From Bin5 sp963662575 (GTDB lineage: Bacteria > Chloroflexota > Anaerolineae > Caldilineales > Caldilineaceae), in contig OY759723.1 of the NCBI GenBank assembly GCA_963662575.1, positions 2,108,001-2,172,000 on the forward strand: a stretch of DNA of 64,000 nucleotides. Reading direction: 5' to 3'. Each line of letters starts with the position of its first letter. The first letter of the stretch is position 1. The translations under genes and the position numbers were made by a program. Of the stretch, positions 41,392 through 50,954 are shown piece after piece. The notes beneath the pieces are model-generated. The model ran no database searches and was not told the DNA's origin. It saw nothing but the letters and a program-made list of their open reading frames with translations.

Positions 41392-42403
41392 CCCGTCCCC
41401 TCCCCCCGCCCTCCCCCTGCAGTCCCCCCGCCGTTCCCCAGCAGTTCCCCCTGCCCTTCCCCAGCAGTTCCCCCGCAGTACCCCTGCCCTTCTCCTCCTG
41501 CTCTGCCTTCCCCTTCTGCTCGCCGCCTGCGGCCGCCGCCCAACCGCACCCACGCCCCTTCCGCCCGGCACACGCGTCGTCCAACCCACACCCGACTTCA
41601 GCGCCCCCGCCCAGCCCGATACCCCCGCCCAGTCCGCCGACCAGGTCGCCCAGTCCCTGCGCACCCGCCTCGCCCAACAACAATCGCAAACAGCCCCCAA
41701 CCCCGACTCCACCCTAACCCCTGCAGTTCCCCCCGCAGTTTCCCCCGCAGTTCCCCTCACCCTATTCAGCCAGCCCACCGCGCTCGGCATCCTTTCCGGC
41801 GGCGGCCTCCTCTATTCCGCGCCCGCCGGCCCCATAGCCGCCACCCTCCAGGTCGGCGCCACCCTCACCCTCACCGGCCGTTCCGCCGATGGCGCCTGGT
41901 TTGCCGCCTACCTCGCCGACGGCATCGCCGGCTGGGTACCCGCCGCCCAAGTGCGCGTCTTCGGTGACGCCAACCAACTCGAAACTGTCGAGGAATCGCT
42001 CGGCCCTGCTATCGTCGCCACCCTCATCGCCGAAGCCAGCAAACCGCAGGAATCCATCAGCGCCGTCACTGTCCGTCTCACTGCCACCGCCGCCGCCGCC
42101 TCGACCGGCGACGCATCCCCCCAAACCACGCCCGCACCGCCCGCCGCCGACCCCGAAATTACCGGGCCTGCCATCACCATCATCGTTGAGGCCGCCAACC
42201 TGCGCACCGGGCCCGGCACCGACTTCCCCGTCGTCGGCGGCCTCTACCAGGACGAAAAAGCGCCCCTCCTCGGCCGCAACCAAAACGGCGACTGGCTCCA
42301 GGTCCAGCTCCCCGAAACCACCGCCTGGATCTTCGCCCCCCTCGTCCAGACCACCCTCCCCATCGCCGACCTCCCCACCATCGACCCACCCCCCAACAAC
42401 TGA
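41384..42403 (+). CDS. SH3b-domain lipoprotein coupled to the exporter
   Basis: A 339-residue protein. An unusually Pro-rich leader (PPALPLQSPRRSPAVPPAL) precedes a membrane segment with lipobox LLLAACGRR. After a Pro/Thr linker come two SH3b-like domains: one near residues 125-190 (ILSGGGLLYSAPAGPIAATL, WFAAYLADGIAGWVPAAQVR) and one near 265-325 (VEAANLRTGPGTDFPVVGGL, WIFAPLV). Bacterial SH3 domains bind cell-wall or surface ligands. The start overlaps the permease stop (ATGAATAA). The leader and a central stretch are encoded by CAGTTCCCC-type repeats similar to intergenic sequence near 43900-43980. Confidence 0.82.
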   Translation: MNNPSPPPALPLQSPRRSPAVPPALPQQFPRSTPALLLLLCLPLLLAACGRRPTAPTPLPPGTRVVQPTPDFSAPAQPDTPAQSADQVAQSLRTRLAQQQSQTAPNPDSTLTPAVPPAVSPAVPLTLFSQPTALGILSGGGLLYSAPAGPIAATLQVGATLTLTGRSADGAWFAAYLADGIAGWVPAAQVRVFGDANQLETVEESLGPAIVATLIAEASKPQESISAVTVRLTATAAAASTGDASPQTTPAPPAADPEITGPAITIIVEAANLRTGPGTDFPVVGGLYQDEKAPLLGRNQNGDWLQVQLPETTAWIFAPLVQTTLPIADLPTIDPPPNN

Positions 42404-42420
42404 CCCCTATCCCCTATCCA

Positions 42421-42450
42421 TTGCTTGCCCCCAATCGATCGTGCTATAAT
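42421..42450 (+). promoter_or_regulatory. Candidate promoter for the Uma2-family gene
   Basis: TTGCTT (42421-42426), an 18-bp spacer, and a perfect TATAAT (42445-42450), about 57 bp upstream of the start. Confidence 0.6.
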
Positions 42451-42465
42451 CTCTCACAAGATTGC

Positions 42466-42489
42466 AATGCCCGCCGGCCGGCGGGCATT
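42466..42489. promoter_or_regulatory. 24-bp perfect palindrome downstream of the promoter
   Basis: AATGCCCGCCGG followed by its exact inverse, CCGGCGGGCATT. It starts 15 bp after the -10 box and ends 17 bp before the ATG at 42507, so it lies in the 5' leader and could be an operator or a leader hairpin. Confidence 0.65.
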
Positions 42490-42506
42490 ATGTCAGAGGA
42501 GGGAGC

Positions 42507-43337
42507 ATGGAGTCGATAAAGGCCCCGCGCGAAGTGCCGCTTCAGCAGACAACCCCATCCAGGCGCAACCGTTTTGCGCCAGACGATGGCCGTCAAGTCT
42601 CCAAGGAAGAGTACTGGGCAAAGTGGTATGAAAGTCCGTACCCGGACATCGATGTCAGCTACGAATGGAACAACGGCATCCTGGAGGCCAAACCCTTGCC
42701 CAACTACCCCCAAATCATGCTGTACCGATGGTTTAGCCTCCTCCTGGGCTGCTATGTTCAGGTCAATCCAATTGCCAAATTTATCGATCTGGAAACCGGC
42801 GTCAGCATGACCGTGCCGGATGCCAGCCGGCCTTCCGGGAAATGGGAAGTCGTGTACAAGCCGGATATCGGCGTCATTCTGAACGACAATCCCGCGCCCT
42901 GGGGCGCCACAGAGCTCCGCGCCTTTGAAGGCGTATGCGTTATCATAGTCGAAGCCGTGTCGGATTCGACTTTGGCCGAAGTGCGGCGGGACACGGAAGA
43001 GAAGAAAAGAGGCTACGCCCTGGCCGGCGTGAAGGAATACTTCATCCTCGACCCCGCAGACCGCTACATGCGCTTCTATCGCCTTACCCCCGACCAGCGC
43101 TATGAGGACATCCAGCCTGCCGCCGGCATTATCAGTTCCCGCGTACTGCCAGGCTTCCAGTTTCGCCGCCAGGACCTCCTCGATCTGCCCGACCTTGCAG
43201 ACCTGGCCTTGGACGAAACCTACGCAGCCTACGTCATCCCCGGCTTCCATGACGCCGTCACCAGGCTCGAACAGGCCGAAGAAAAGCTCCAGGCACTGCA
43301 AGCCGAACTGGCTCGCCTTCGCAAACAATCCTCCTGA
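42507..43337 (+). CDS. Uma2-family (DUF820) putative PD-(D/E)XK endonuclease
   Basis: A 276-residue protein; an AGGAGGG ribosome-binding site at 42497 supports the start at 42507. The core runs from about residue 50 to 200: ISYEWNNGILEAKPL-like NGILEAKP, then KPDIGVILND (the D of the nuclease motif), VIIVEAVSDST (E-x-V/I-S with the family Glu), RRDTEEKKRGYALAGVKEYF (Lys region) and YFILDP. A C-terminal coiled coil (TRLEQAEEKLQALQAELARL) follows. The family is abundant in cyanobacteria and Chloroflexota and is of uncertain role; a nuclease fold is established, activity here is inferred. Confidence 0.88.
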   Translation: MESIKAPREVPLQQTTPSRRNRFAPDDGRQVSKEEYWAKWYESPYPDIDVSYEWNNGILEAKPLPNYPQIMLYRWFSLLLGCYVQVNPIAKFIDLETGVSMTVPDASRPSGKWEVVYKPDIGVILNDNPAPWGATELRAFEGVCVIIVEAVSDSTLAEVRRDTEEKKRGYALAGVKEYFILDPADRYMRFYRLTPDQRYEDIQPAAGIISSRVLPGFQFRRQDLLDLPDLADLALDETYAAYVIPGFHDAVTRLEQAEEKLQALQAELARLRKQSS

Positions 43338-43464
43338 TCCGAATGGGATCCTCAAATCCAGATATCCTGGTCAAGAATCCCGGTTCGCCCCCCCCATCCA
43401 CACGACCCCTCACCCTGAAAATCTTTCTCAATCCCGTAAATCCGGATTCAGACAAAAAAAGAGG

Positions 43465-43765
43465 ATGTTCTCCGCCCCCCTCCGCGAACAATAAGGTGTT
43501 GCCCTTCTCCGCGCCCCTCCGCGAACAATAAGGTGTTGCCCTTCTCCGCGCCCCTCCGCGGACAAAAAGCCGTTGCCCTTCTCCGCGTCCTCCGCGGACA
43601 AAAAAGCCGTTGCCCTTCTCCGCGTCCCTCCGCGTCCTCCGCGGACAAAAAGGTGTAAGCCGTTCTCCGCGCCTCTCCGCGTCCTCCGCGGACAAAAAGG
43701 TGTAAGCCGTTCTCCGCGCCCTTCGTGGACAGAAGCCGTTCTCCCCACCCTTCCGCGGACAATAA
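43465..43765. repeat. Intergenic repeat array 7
   Basis: Units of GCCCTTCTCCGCGCCCCTCC with CGCGGACAAAAA, changing to GTGTAAGCCGTTCTCCGCG forms in the second half. The rest of the gap (43338-44284) holds CCGTTCCCC-rich low-complexity sequence at 43895-43985 and no gene. Confidence 0.85.
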
Positions 43766-44090
43766 GAAATCTTCTTCCCAGACTCAGCCGTTTACCAAGA
43801 ACCCGCAACTGACTACCAAAAAACCGCCGCCCCTAATATCGTATGCATATCGTATATGTATCGTCCAAACACACGAAAAACCACCGCCCCGCCTCCCCTG
43901 CCGTTCCCCCTCCCCTAATCCCTCGCCCCTGTCCCCTAATCCCTGCCGTTCCCCCTGCCCTTCCCCTGCCGTTCCCCCACTTGACACCCTGCCCCCACTG
44001 CGTTAAAGTCACTTTCCCTGCCGGGCAAACTATGGCACAATCAAAGGGTAATCTCCTTACCCTGCCGGCCTAATCCCGGCAGATCACAGG

Positions 44091-44120
44091 TTGACACACA
44101 TTCCGCCTTCGGAGTATAGT
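44091..44120 (+). promoter_or_regulatory. Candidate promoter for secreted-protein paralogue 2
   Basis: A perfect TTGACA (44091-44096), an 18-bp spacer, TATAGT (44115-44120), about 165 bp upstream of the start at 44285. Confidence 0.6.
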
Positions 44121-44284
44121 TAGCGACAAAGGAAGTTGACACGGTTTTCGTGAGTGTAGTACCGTATGGCATAATAAACGTTGGTGTATTTGTCGCCCAC
44201 CAAGCGCAGGTTGGCAGTCAGCAGTTGCCTTCATGTCCGAACACCAGTCCTGTAAGAATTTCTACTGAAAGGAAAAGAATTCGT

Positions 44285-44938
44285 ATGCTTCAATCAACTC
44301 GCTCGCTTAACCTTCGCGATATGCTGGCCCCATGCCTGCTGGCGCTGCTCTTGGCGCTTATCATGATCGTCGCCTTGCCCGCCGTCGCGGCCGCACATGA
44401 AGACCCCGCTGACCCCGGGCACACCCATGAAGGGCCCGCGACCGGGCCGCCGGACGATATCGGCAATCCGGGCGAACCCACGACCGACCCGGGCGGTCCC
44501 GGCGACCCGAATGCGCCCACCGGAGACCCGAACACCGGCAACGGCGAAATGGACGGCGGAATGGACGGCGGAATGGCAGCGCCCATTCCAAAATCCAACC
44601 GTATCGTCCTCCACGCTGCCACGCCCGTTCAGCTGATCAAGACCGGCGACGACGGCCTGCACCTCTACTTCATCGGCGCCGACGGCAGCACCTACACCGG
44701 CCCCATCTTCAGCTCATTCGCCGCACTCGAGGAAATGCATCCCTCCGGCGCCGCCGTCTCCCTCTTCAGCGGCAGCAACCCCTCGACCGGCCAGCCCGTC
44801 ACAGTAGACTACCTGCCGGACGAAAACAGGATCTTCGTCAAGACCTTCTATCCGGCCGGACACGACCAATACAATCCGCACAAGGCCTACGACTTTACCG
44901 TCGACGACGAATACAAGGTCAAGCACGTAAACTGGTAG
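44285..44938 (+). CDS. Secreted protein with C-terminal Trp-ending domain (paralogue 2)
   Basis: A 217-residue protein; the start at 44285 follows AAAGGAAAAG. Signal peptide (CLLALLLALIMIVALPAVAA), then a His/Pro/Gly/Asp linker with HEDPADPGHTHEGPA and repeated MDGG, then the shared domain: NRIVLHAATPVQLIKTGDDG, LHLYFIGADGS, NPSTGQPVTVDYL, KTFYPAGHD, KAYDFTV, ending HVNW. It is the most diverged of the five paralogues and lacks the Cys that follows the PxQL motif in the others. The His-rich linker could bind metal, which is speculation. Confidence 0.8.
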   Translation: MLQSTRSLNLRDMLAPCLLALLLALIMIVALPAVAAAHEDPADPGHTHEGPATGPPDDIGNPGEPTTDPGGPGDPNAPTGDPNTGNGEMDGGMDGGMAAPIPKSNRIVLHAATPVQLIKTGDDGLHLYFIGADGSTYTGPIFSSFAALEEMHPSGAAVSLFSGSNPSTGQPVTVDYLPDENRIFVKTFYPAGHDQYNPHKAYDFTVDDEYKVKHVNW

Positions 44939-45228
44939 AATGATGATGAATACCGTGTCCCGGTTCCCGGGCGCAAAAGCTTCTCCATTAACGATAGTCA
45001 ATCTCCAGCCGGCACCGCGCACACCGCGCCGTCCCGGTTGGAGAAAGTCTTGTACACAGGAGCTGGAGGCTTTCCCTGTGCTTCTTCACACTATGGCTGC
45101 CCTGGGCGTCCAACCGGGGAGGAGGGTCTGCAAGGATGAGATAACTACGAACAAGCTGGGACCAGTGTCGCCGCGCGGTGTGGGCCGCAAAAACACATTC
45201 GCGCTCGTTCGCAACGGAATTACGAATG
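44939..45228. other. Intergenic, no gene seen
   Basis: A 159-codon frame crosses this region, but it has no ribosome-binding site, unlike codon use, and a composition with no recognisable fold. It holds no CTCCGCG array, unusual for this part of the window. Confidence 0.45.
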
Positions 45229-45258
45229 TTGCAGGCGGGTCAGACCCTGTTGTACAAT
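45229..45258 (+). promoter_or_regulatory. Candidate promoter for the giant fibronectin-III gene
   Basis: TTGCAG (45229-45234), an 18-bp spacer, TACAAT (45253-45258), about 150 bp upstream of the start at 45407. Confidence 0.5.
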
Positions 45259-45406
45259 GTTCAAATCTGGACTTTACGCCACATTCATTCCCAAGTAACT
45301 GTCCGATCAACATGGCGTTCCTAAACGGGCCAGTGAATCCTTTGGCCGCGACAGACTTGGCCAAAGGATCGAACGGTTGCAAACAGAATATCAGGAGAGC
45401 CTACTT

Positions 45407-48400
45407 ATGGAGCTTATGACGTACAAGACACGTGCATTGAGGACTCTGAGCCTCTTAATCCTGGTCGCCCTGATCGCGGCCTTGAATCCACCTTCCCTCA
45501 CCGACAGCACTGCCTTCGCGCAGGCGACCGCACCGGAGTTGACCTCGTCGGCCAACACCGCCAACCAGGTCGACCTTTCGTGGACCGAGGTGACCGGCGC
45601 CGACGACTACGAGCTCTGGCGCTGGGAAGATGCCGAAGGATGGGTTGAGTTGGACGACTCGATTTCAGGGACGTCCTACGCAGACACCGGCGTCACCGCC
45701 GGCCTGACCTACTACTATCAGGTCTCGGCCGACGGCGGCACAACCTGGTCCAATCGGGTCAACGAGACCGTCGGAGCCTACGACGCCTCCACCCTCGCCA
45801 ACCCAACCGCCACCTCGACCGCCATCAGCCTCAGTTGGAGCGAAGTCACAGGCGCCGCCAGCTACGAGCTCTGGCGCTACGAGACCAGCTGGACGCAGGT
45901 TGGCGGCACACTCACTGCGACGACCTACGCCGACGCATCGGTCGAAATCGGCAAGACCTACTTCTATCAGGTCATGGCCAAGGGTCCCAATGGCGACGGC
46001 GCATGGTCCAATCGCGAAAGCGCCACCGTACCCTCGACCACGCCCGGCGCGCCCCAGAGCTTCAGCGCTTCACCAAGCGACGCCCAGGTCATGCTCTCGT
46101 GGAACGAGCCAGTTAGCAACGGCGGCTCCGCCATCACCGGCTACCAGTACCGCTACCAGATGGCCGGCGGCTCCTGGTCGATCTGGATGGCCCCGACGCC
46201 CGCCCTGGGCCGCACCGCGACCGTGAGCAGCCTCACCAATGAGTCCGCGCACAACTTCGAGGTGCAGGCCGTGAACGCCAACGGCGCCGGCCCGGCCGCT
46301 ACCGCCAGCGCCACGCCGATGGCGGTAGCGCCCAGCATTCCAACCGGACTCGGGTCGACCTCCACCGGACCAACCGAGATCCAACTCACTTGGAACTCAG
46401 CTGACGGCGCCGCCAGCTACCAGCTCCAGCGCCGCACCAACGGCGGAGACTGGGGTAGCCCGATCGACGTGAGCGGCACGACCTACACCGACAGCGATGT
46501 TACGCCCTCCACGACCTACGATTACGAGGTCAGGGCCGTCAACGCCTCCTTCACGAGCGAATGGTCTGGCGTGGCCACCGTTTCCACCACCGCGCCGACC
46601 GCGCCCGACGCACCGGCGCTGGACGCGATGGCAAGCGCCGACAAGATCACGCTCACCTGGTCCGCGCCCGCCAGCAACGGCGCCGACATCACCGGCTACG
46701 ATCTTGACGTTTCCGACGACGGCTCGGATTGGAGCGACCTCAGCACACCGGCCGCCGGCGATACGTCGGCTGAACACACCAATCTTGGCCCCGGAACGAT
46801 GAAGTACTATCGCCTCCGCGCCATGAACTCCGTTGGCTACAGCGAATGGTCGACCTCCGCAATGGACACCGTGGCCGCCGTCGTGCCCGGCAAGCCCACC
46901 CTGTTCACAGCTGTAAGCGGGACCACCGTCACGCTCACCTGGGTCGCCCCAGCCGCCAACGGTGGCGCCGCCGTCACCGCCTACACGATTCAGGTCTCGA
47001 CCACCGGCACGGGCGGTTGGGGTTCCCTCGCCACCAAGGCCGGGGACGACGCATCGCACGACCACACCGGGCTTCGGGCAGGGGATACGAGGTACTACCA
47101 GATCCGCGCCAGCAACTCGGTCGGCGCCGGCGAATGGTCCGACGTAGCCTCCGCCACCATCGCTGGAGCGGCCCCGCTGGATCGCGAGACGCCCGACGCG
47201 ACTTCGCCGAGGAATTTCCGATCGGAAGCGGAGCAACTCGCCGATGCCGCGACTGCGGGCACGTCGACGACCTCGATCCTGCTTGAATGGGATGCGCCTA
47301 CCTTGCTGCAAACCGATACGAGAACTGCCTCCAGTTACGAGATTGAGCAGTGGAACGACGCCACGCAGGCCTGGGAAAGCGTAACCGACGACGACGATAC
47401 CAATCTAACGACGACCGTCTCAGAGCTGAAGGGCGTTACGAAGTTCTACTATCGAGTCCGCACAGTCTTCGACGACGCTAGCAAGGGCATGTGGGCCGAA
47501 CAGACCTCCGCGACAACCGTCGCCGTCTCGCCGTCCATGCCCACGCTGACCGCCACCAAGATGGGGACCGATAAGATCGTCCTCACCTGGTCCGTTCCCG
47601 ATGACGGCGGCTCCGACATCATCGGCTACATACTGGAGGTTTCTGGAACGTCAGGTAGCTTCTCAGAATACCTGGACGCCGCAGGCGCGGCAGGCAGCAC
47701 TGCGGTGTTGCTGGATGCGGCCCAGCAGAGCGTCACCCACACTATGACCAGCGGGCCTGCCGCTCTCACTGCAGGATCGACCTGGTACTATCGGATCAGC
47801 GCCGTGAACGGCGTGGCCGTCACCGACGACCCGCCTGTCTCGAATGCTGCCTGGAGCGCAATGTCGGCTGAGGCCACGGCCACCACCGACCAGGGTGTAC
47901 CGGGCGCCCCGACACTCGAACTGACAGGTGGTACCGGCCAAATCACAATCGCTATTACTGCAAACGCCAACACCGGTGGCTCGGCCATCACCTCGCACGA
48001 AGTTCAGGTGTATGATGTGGCCAACGATAGTTGGACAATCCTTCAAGACGATCTCGAGTCAATTGATCCCTACGGTGGTCTTGACGCCAATGTGACAGTC
48101 TACTTCCGGGCCCGCTCGAAGAACGTGCGCGGCGCCGGGCCTTGGACAACGGATTCCGCAACCACGGCCGACGGCGGTCCGTCAGCGCCTAAGCTGACTG
48201 CCACGGTCAATGGTCCCAACAGCATCACGCTCAGTTGGACAGTGCCGGCGAACAACGGTGGCAATGACATCACCGATTATGTCGTCCAGATGTCGGACTC
48301 CGACACCGAGGCTGGCAGCTTCGCCACTGTAACGACCGCAGGTTCGGGACTTACCGATGATGATGTGACTGCATCTACCCTGATGGCAACTCATATGGGG

Positions 48401-50635
48401 CTGAGTGCCGGGGACACGAGGCACTACCGCGTCCAGGCCACAAACGGTACGGCTGGCGCTTGGTCAAACGTCATGTCTGCCACCACTGCTACCGGTGGTG
48501 TGCCGGCTGCGCCCGCCTGGGACGGCTCTACGCCGCTAGCGGCCACGGGGACGACTATTACCCTTAACTGGGACGACGTCACCGACGCCACCGGCTACGA
48601 CATCGCCATGTGGGAAGACGGCGAGTGGGTCATCATCGCTGAGGAGATTGCTTCAACGCCGACAGAGTACGTTGAAAGTGATCTGTCTAGCGCCACGACC
48701 TACTACTTCAGCGTCCGCGCCAGAAACGCCAGCGGCGCCGGCCCTTGGTCGGGAGTCGAATCCATCGAGACCGATGCCGGAGCCCCTGGCAAGCCGGACC
48801 TGACCGCAGCGCCCGATGGCGCGACCAAGATCGTGCTTACCTGGGCCGCGCCCGATTCCGGCGGTGGCACCATCACCGACTACCTCGTGCAGGTCTCGAA
48901 TAACGGCACCACCAGCTGGGCAGCCTTCGATAGCACAGCCACAGATAACGTTTCAATCGGCACTGACAATGCCACTCGCGTGGCAACGGCGACAGGTGCG
49001 CCGGCGCCGCCGCTGACGGTGACCCACACCGGTCTCAACGGCAGGCAGAAGAGGTTCTATCGCGTGCTCGCCTCCACCGGCGATCCCACGTCCGCTGACA
49101 ACCGGGGCACGTGGTCGGATGTGAAGTACGCCACCACGCCCGCGGGCGTACCGGGCCAGCCGGTATTGATCGCAACCCTCGCGACCGGCACGCCAGCCTT
49201 GTCGGACGAGATCAGGCTCACCTGGACCGTGGAGGCCAACGGTGGTTCAGCGATCACGCAATACCAGGTCCAGGTCTGGGGCAGAGGAATGTGGATGGAA
49301 CTGGCGACACCAAGCACTATGTCCCATAATCACAAGGATCTGCCCGGCATGACGACCAGGTACTACCGCGTTCGCGCCATGAACTCGGTCGGCTACGGCG
49401 ACTGGTCGACTTCGACGATGGGCACTACGGCAGCAGGCAAGCCGGGCGCGCCCGTGTTGCACGCTGACCAGAACGGCTCCTCCGAGATCCGGCTCACCTG
49501 GACCGAACCGGAAAACGGTGGCACTACCATCACCTTCTACCAGATTCAGGTTTCCAACGACGGCCAGTCCGGCTGGACCTCACCGGCAACCAGTACCATC
49601 ATCATCGGTGGAGAGAGGGTAACGCAGATCGCTGTGGGCACACAGAATTACAACCACACCGGTCTTGATCCGGCTACGACCAGGTACTACCGCGTTCGCG
49701 CCGTAAACGGCGACGCAGTAAGCGACGCGGGTCCGTGGTCCAATACTGCTATGGCCTCGACCCTAGGCGGCAGACCCGGCCGGCCGACGCTGACCGCATT
49801 GCCCTCCGGGACGAGCATGATCAATCTTGCCTGGACACCCCCCACTGGCGATGGCGGCTCCGCCATCACCGGCTACGAGATCGAGTACTGGGACGGCTCC
49901 AACGGCTGGATGAATCTGGTCAACCCGGCAGCCGGCGCAACCTCATATACGCACAGGAACATCGGAGGCGGCACGACCAAGTTCTACCGCATCCGCGCCA
50001 TGAACTCGGGCGGCACCGGCAGCTGGTCGACCACTGCCTATGCCACCACCGCAACGACGGTCCCGGCCCCGCCGGTCTTGATGGCAATGGCCGACGGCGC
50101 CACCAAGATCAAGCTCACCTGGACCGCCGGGCACGACGGTGGCCTGCCCATCACCGACTACTACCTGCAGCACTCGAGTGACCGTGGTACGACTTGGGCA
50201 GACCTCGGCGACGCGATGTCAAACATGATGATGATGTCAACCGAGGACACTGGACTCTCGGGCGGCACCACCAAGCACTACCGCATCCGCGCCACGAACA
50301 GCAAGGGCTCAAGCGGTTGGTCGCCGTTGGCTTCTGACACAACCGACCGCTCCGTTCCTGGCAGACCGACGTTGTTGGTTAGGCCGCTTCCTAAGGCTAT
50401 CTATCTCACGTGGGCGACGCCGGCAACCCCAACGGGTGGCTCAGCCATCACACGCTACGAGGTCGAGAAGTGGGACAGCGCCAGTCGCAGGTGGGTGAGC
50501 GAGAGAACAACGACCTCGACCACCCACACCGACAGCGGACTGACGACCGGTAAGAAGTACTTCTACCGCGTGCGTGCGGTCAACGCCATGGGTGACGGTC
50601 CGTGGTCCACCTTCGCGGGCGAAACAGCGCAATAG
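45407..50635 (+). CDS. Giant secreted protein of 17 fibronectin type III domains
   Basis: A 1,742-residue protein; the start at 45407 follows AGGAGA with 8-bp spacing. A signal peptide (LRTLSLLILVALIAALNPPS) is followed by 17 FN3 domains that I could separate by their PGxPxL starts and WSxxxxATT ends. The first two are of the WTEVTGADDYELW type; most others are of the APxxNGGSxITxY type with RVRAMNSVGYxxWS. The protein ends directly after domain 17 (FAGETAQ) with no sorting motif, membrane anchor or enzyme domain. It should form a long extracellular filament or scaffold. Codon use is less extreme in GC than in the smaller FN3 genes. Two hairpins follow the stop. Confidence 0.92.
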   Translation: MELMTYKTRALRTLSLLILVALIAALNPPSLTDSTAFAQATAPELTSSANTANQVDLSWTEVTGADDYELWRWEDAEGWVELDDSISGTSYADTGVTAGLTYYYQVSADGGTTWSNRVNETVGAYDASTLANPTATSTAISLSWSEVTGAASYELWRYETSWTQVGGTLTATTYADASVEIGKTYFYQVMAKGPNGDGAWSNRESATVPSTTPGAPQSFSASPSDAQVMLSWNEPVSNGGSAITGYQYRYQMAGGSWSIWMAPTPALGRTATVSSLTNESAHNFEVQAVNANGAGPAATASATPMAVAPSIPTGLGSTSTGPTEIQLTWNSADGAASYQLQRRTNGGDWGSPIDVSGTTYTDSDVTPSTTYDYEVRAVNASFTSEWSGVATVSTTAPTAPDAPALDAMASADKITLTWSAPASNGADITGYDLDVSDDGSDWSDLSTPAAGDTSAEHTNLGPGTMKYYRLRAMNSVGYSEWSTSAMDTVAAVVPGKPTLFTAVSGTTVTLTWVAPAANGGAAVTAYTIQVSTTGTGGWGSLATKAGDDASHDHTGLRAGDTRYYQIRASNSVGAGEWSDVASATIAGAAPLDRETPDATSPRNFRSEAEQLADAATAGTSTTSILLEWDAPTLLQTDTRTASSYEIEQWNDATQAWESVTDDDDTNLTTTVSELKGVTKFYYRVRTVFDDASKGMWAEQTSATTVAVSPSMPTLTATKMGTDKIVLTWSVPDDGGSDIIGYILEVSGTSGSFSEYLDAAGAAGSTAVLLDAAQQSVTHTMTSGPAALTAGSTWYYRISAVNGVAVTDDPPVSNAAWSAMSAEATATTDQGVPGAPTLELTGGTGQITIAITANANTGGSAITSHEVQVYDVANDSWTILQDDLESIDPYGGLDANVTVYFRARSKNVRGAGPWTTDSATTADGGPSAPKLTATVNGPNSITLSWTVPANNGGNDITDYVVQMSDSDTEAGSFATVTTAGSGLTDDDVTASTLMATHMGLSAGDTRHYRVQATNGTAGAWSNVMSATTATGGVPAAPAWDGSTPLAATGTTITLNWDDVTDATGYDIAMWEDGEWVIIAEEIASTPTEYVESDLSSATTYYFSVRARNASGAGPWSGVESIETDAGAPGKPDLTAAPDGATKIVLTWAAPDSGGGTITDYLVQVSNNGTTSWAAFDSTATDNVSIGTDNATRVATATGAPAPPLTVTHTGLNGRQKRFYRVLASTGDPTSADNRGTWSDVKYATTPAGVPGQPVLIATLATGTPALSDEIRLTWTVEANGGSAITQYQVQVWGRGMWMELATPSTMSHNHKDLPGMTTRYYRVRAMNSVGYGDWSTSTMGTTAAGKPGAPVLHADQNGSSEIRLTWTEPENGGTTITFYQIQVSNDGQSGWTSPATSTIIIGGERVTQIAVGTQNYNHTGLDPATTRYYRVRAVNGDAVSDAGPWSNTAMASTLGGRPGRPTLTALPSGTSMINLAWTPPTGDGGSAITGYEIEYWDGSNGWMNLVNPAAGATSYTHRNIGGGTTKFYRIRAMNSGGTGSWSTTAYATTATTVPAPPVLMAMADGATKIKLTWTAGHDGGLPITDYYLQHSSDRGTTWADLGDAMSNMMMMSTEDTGLSGGTTKHYRIRATNSKGSSGWSPLASDTTDRSVPGRPTLLVRPLPKAIYLTWATPATPTGGSAITRYEVEKWDSASRRWVSERTTTSTTHTDSGLTTGKKYFYRVRAVNAMGDGPWSTFAGETAQ

Positions 50636-50644
50636 GACGAAACC

Positions 50645-50677
50645 TTCCTCGACCTCCGCTGGACTGAGGTCGAGGAA
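50645..50677 (+). terminator. Hairpin after the giant fibronectin-III gene
   Basis: TTCCTCGACCTC (50645-50656) pairs perfectly with 50666-50677 across a 9-nt loop. It begins 10 bp after the stop codon. The T-run is weak (CGGTTCGG), so termination may depend on the second hairpin at 50730. Confidence 0.65.
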
Positions 50678-50729
50678 CGGTTCGGGATGGGTTCCGGCAC
50701 CCGCCGGGGCCCATCCCCCATAAGCAAAA

Positions 50730-50775
50730 AAACGACCGCCGCAGCGGCCCTGACAGGCAACAGCGGCGGTCGTTT
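50730..50775 (+). terminator. Second hairpin, terminator-like, after the giant gene
   Basis: AAACGACCGCCGC (50730-50742) pairs with 50763-50775 around a 20-nt loop; an A-run precedes it and TTT ends it, so it could act in both directions. Confidence 0.65.
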
Positions 50776-50954
50776 CGATTCCTCGGTCCACTCGCCTTTC
50801 CCCTTCACCCTTTTCCTAGGTCTACCCCTCCTCCCCGCCCCCGCCCGCATCCCCATGGACAAGAAATAAAGCCGTCACAGCGCCCCCTGCCAGGTCTCGC
50901 TGCTCCTCATCTCAACACCGACCTGCCGCAGCCAGGTGCCGCACATCCCCGGAC

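Noticed and set aside
44940..45419. A 159-codon frame between paralogue 2 and the giant gene
   Set aside because: No ribosome-binding site or coding character; it overlaps the start of the giant gene.
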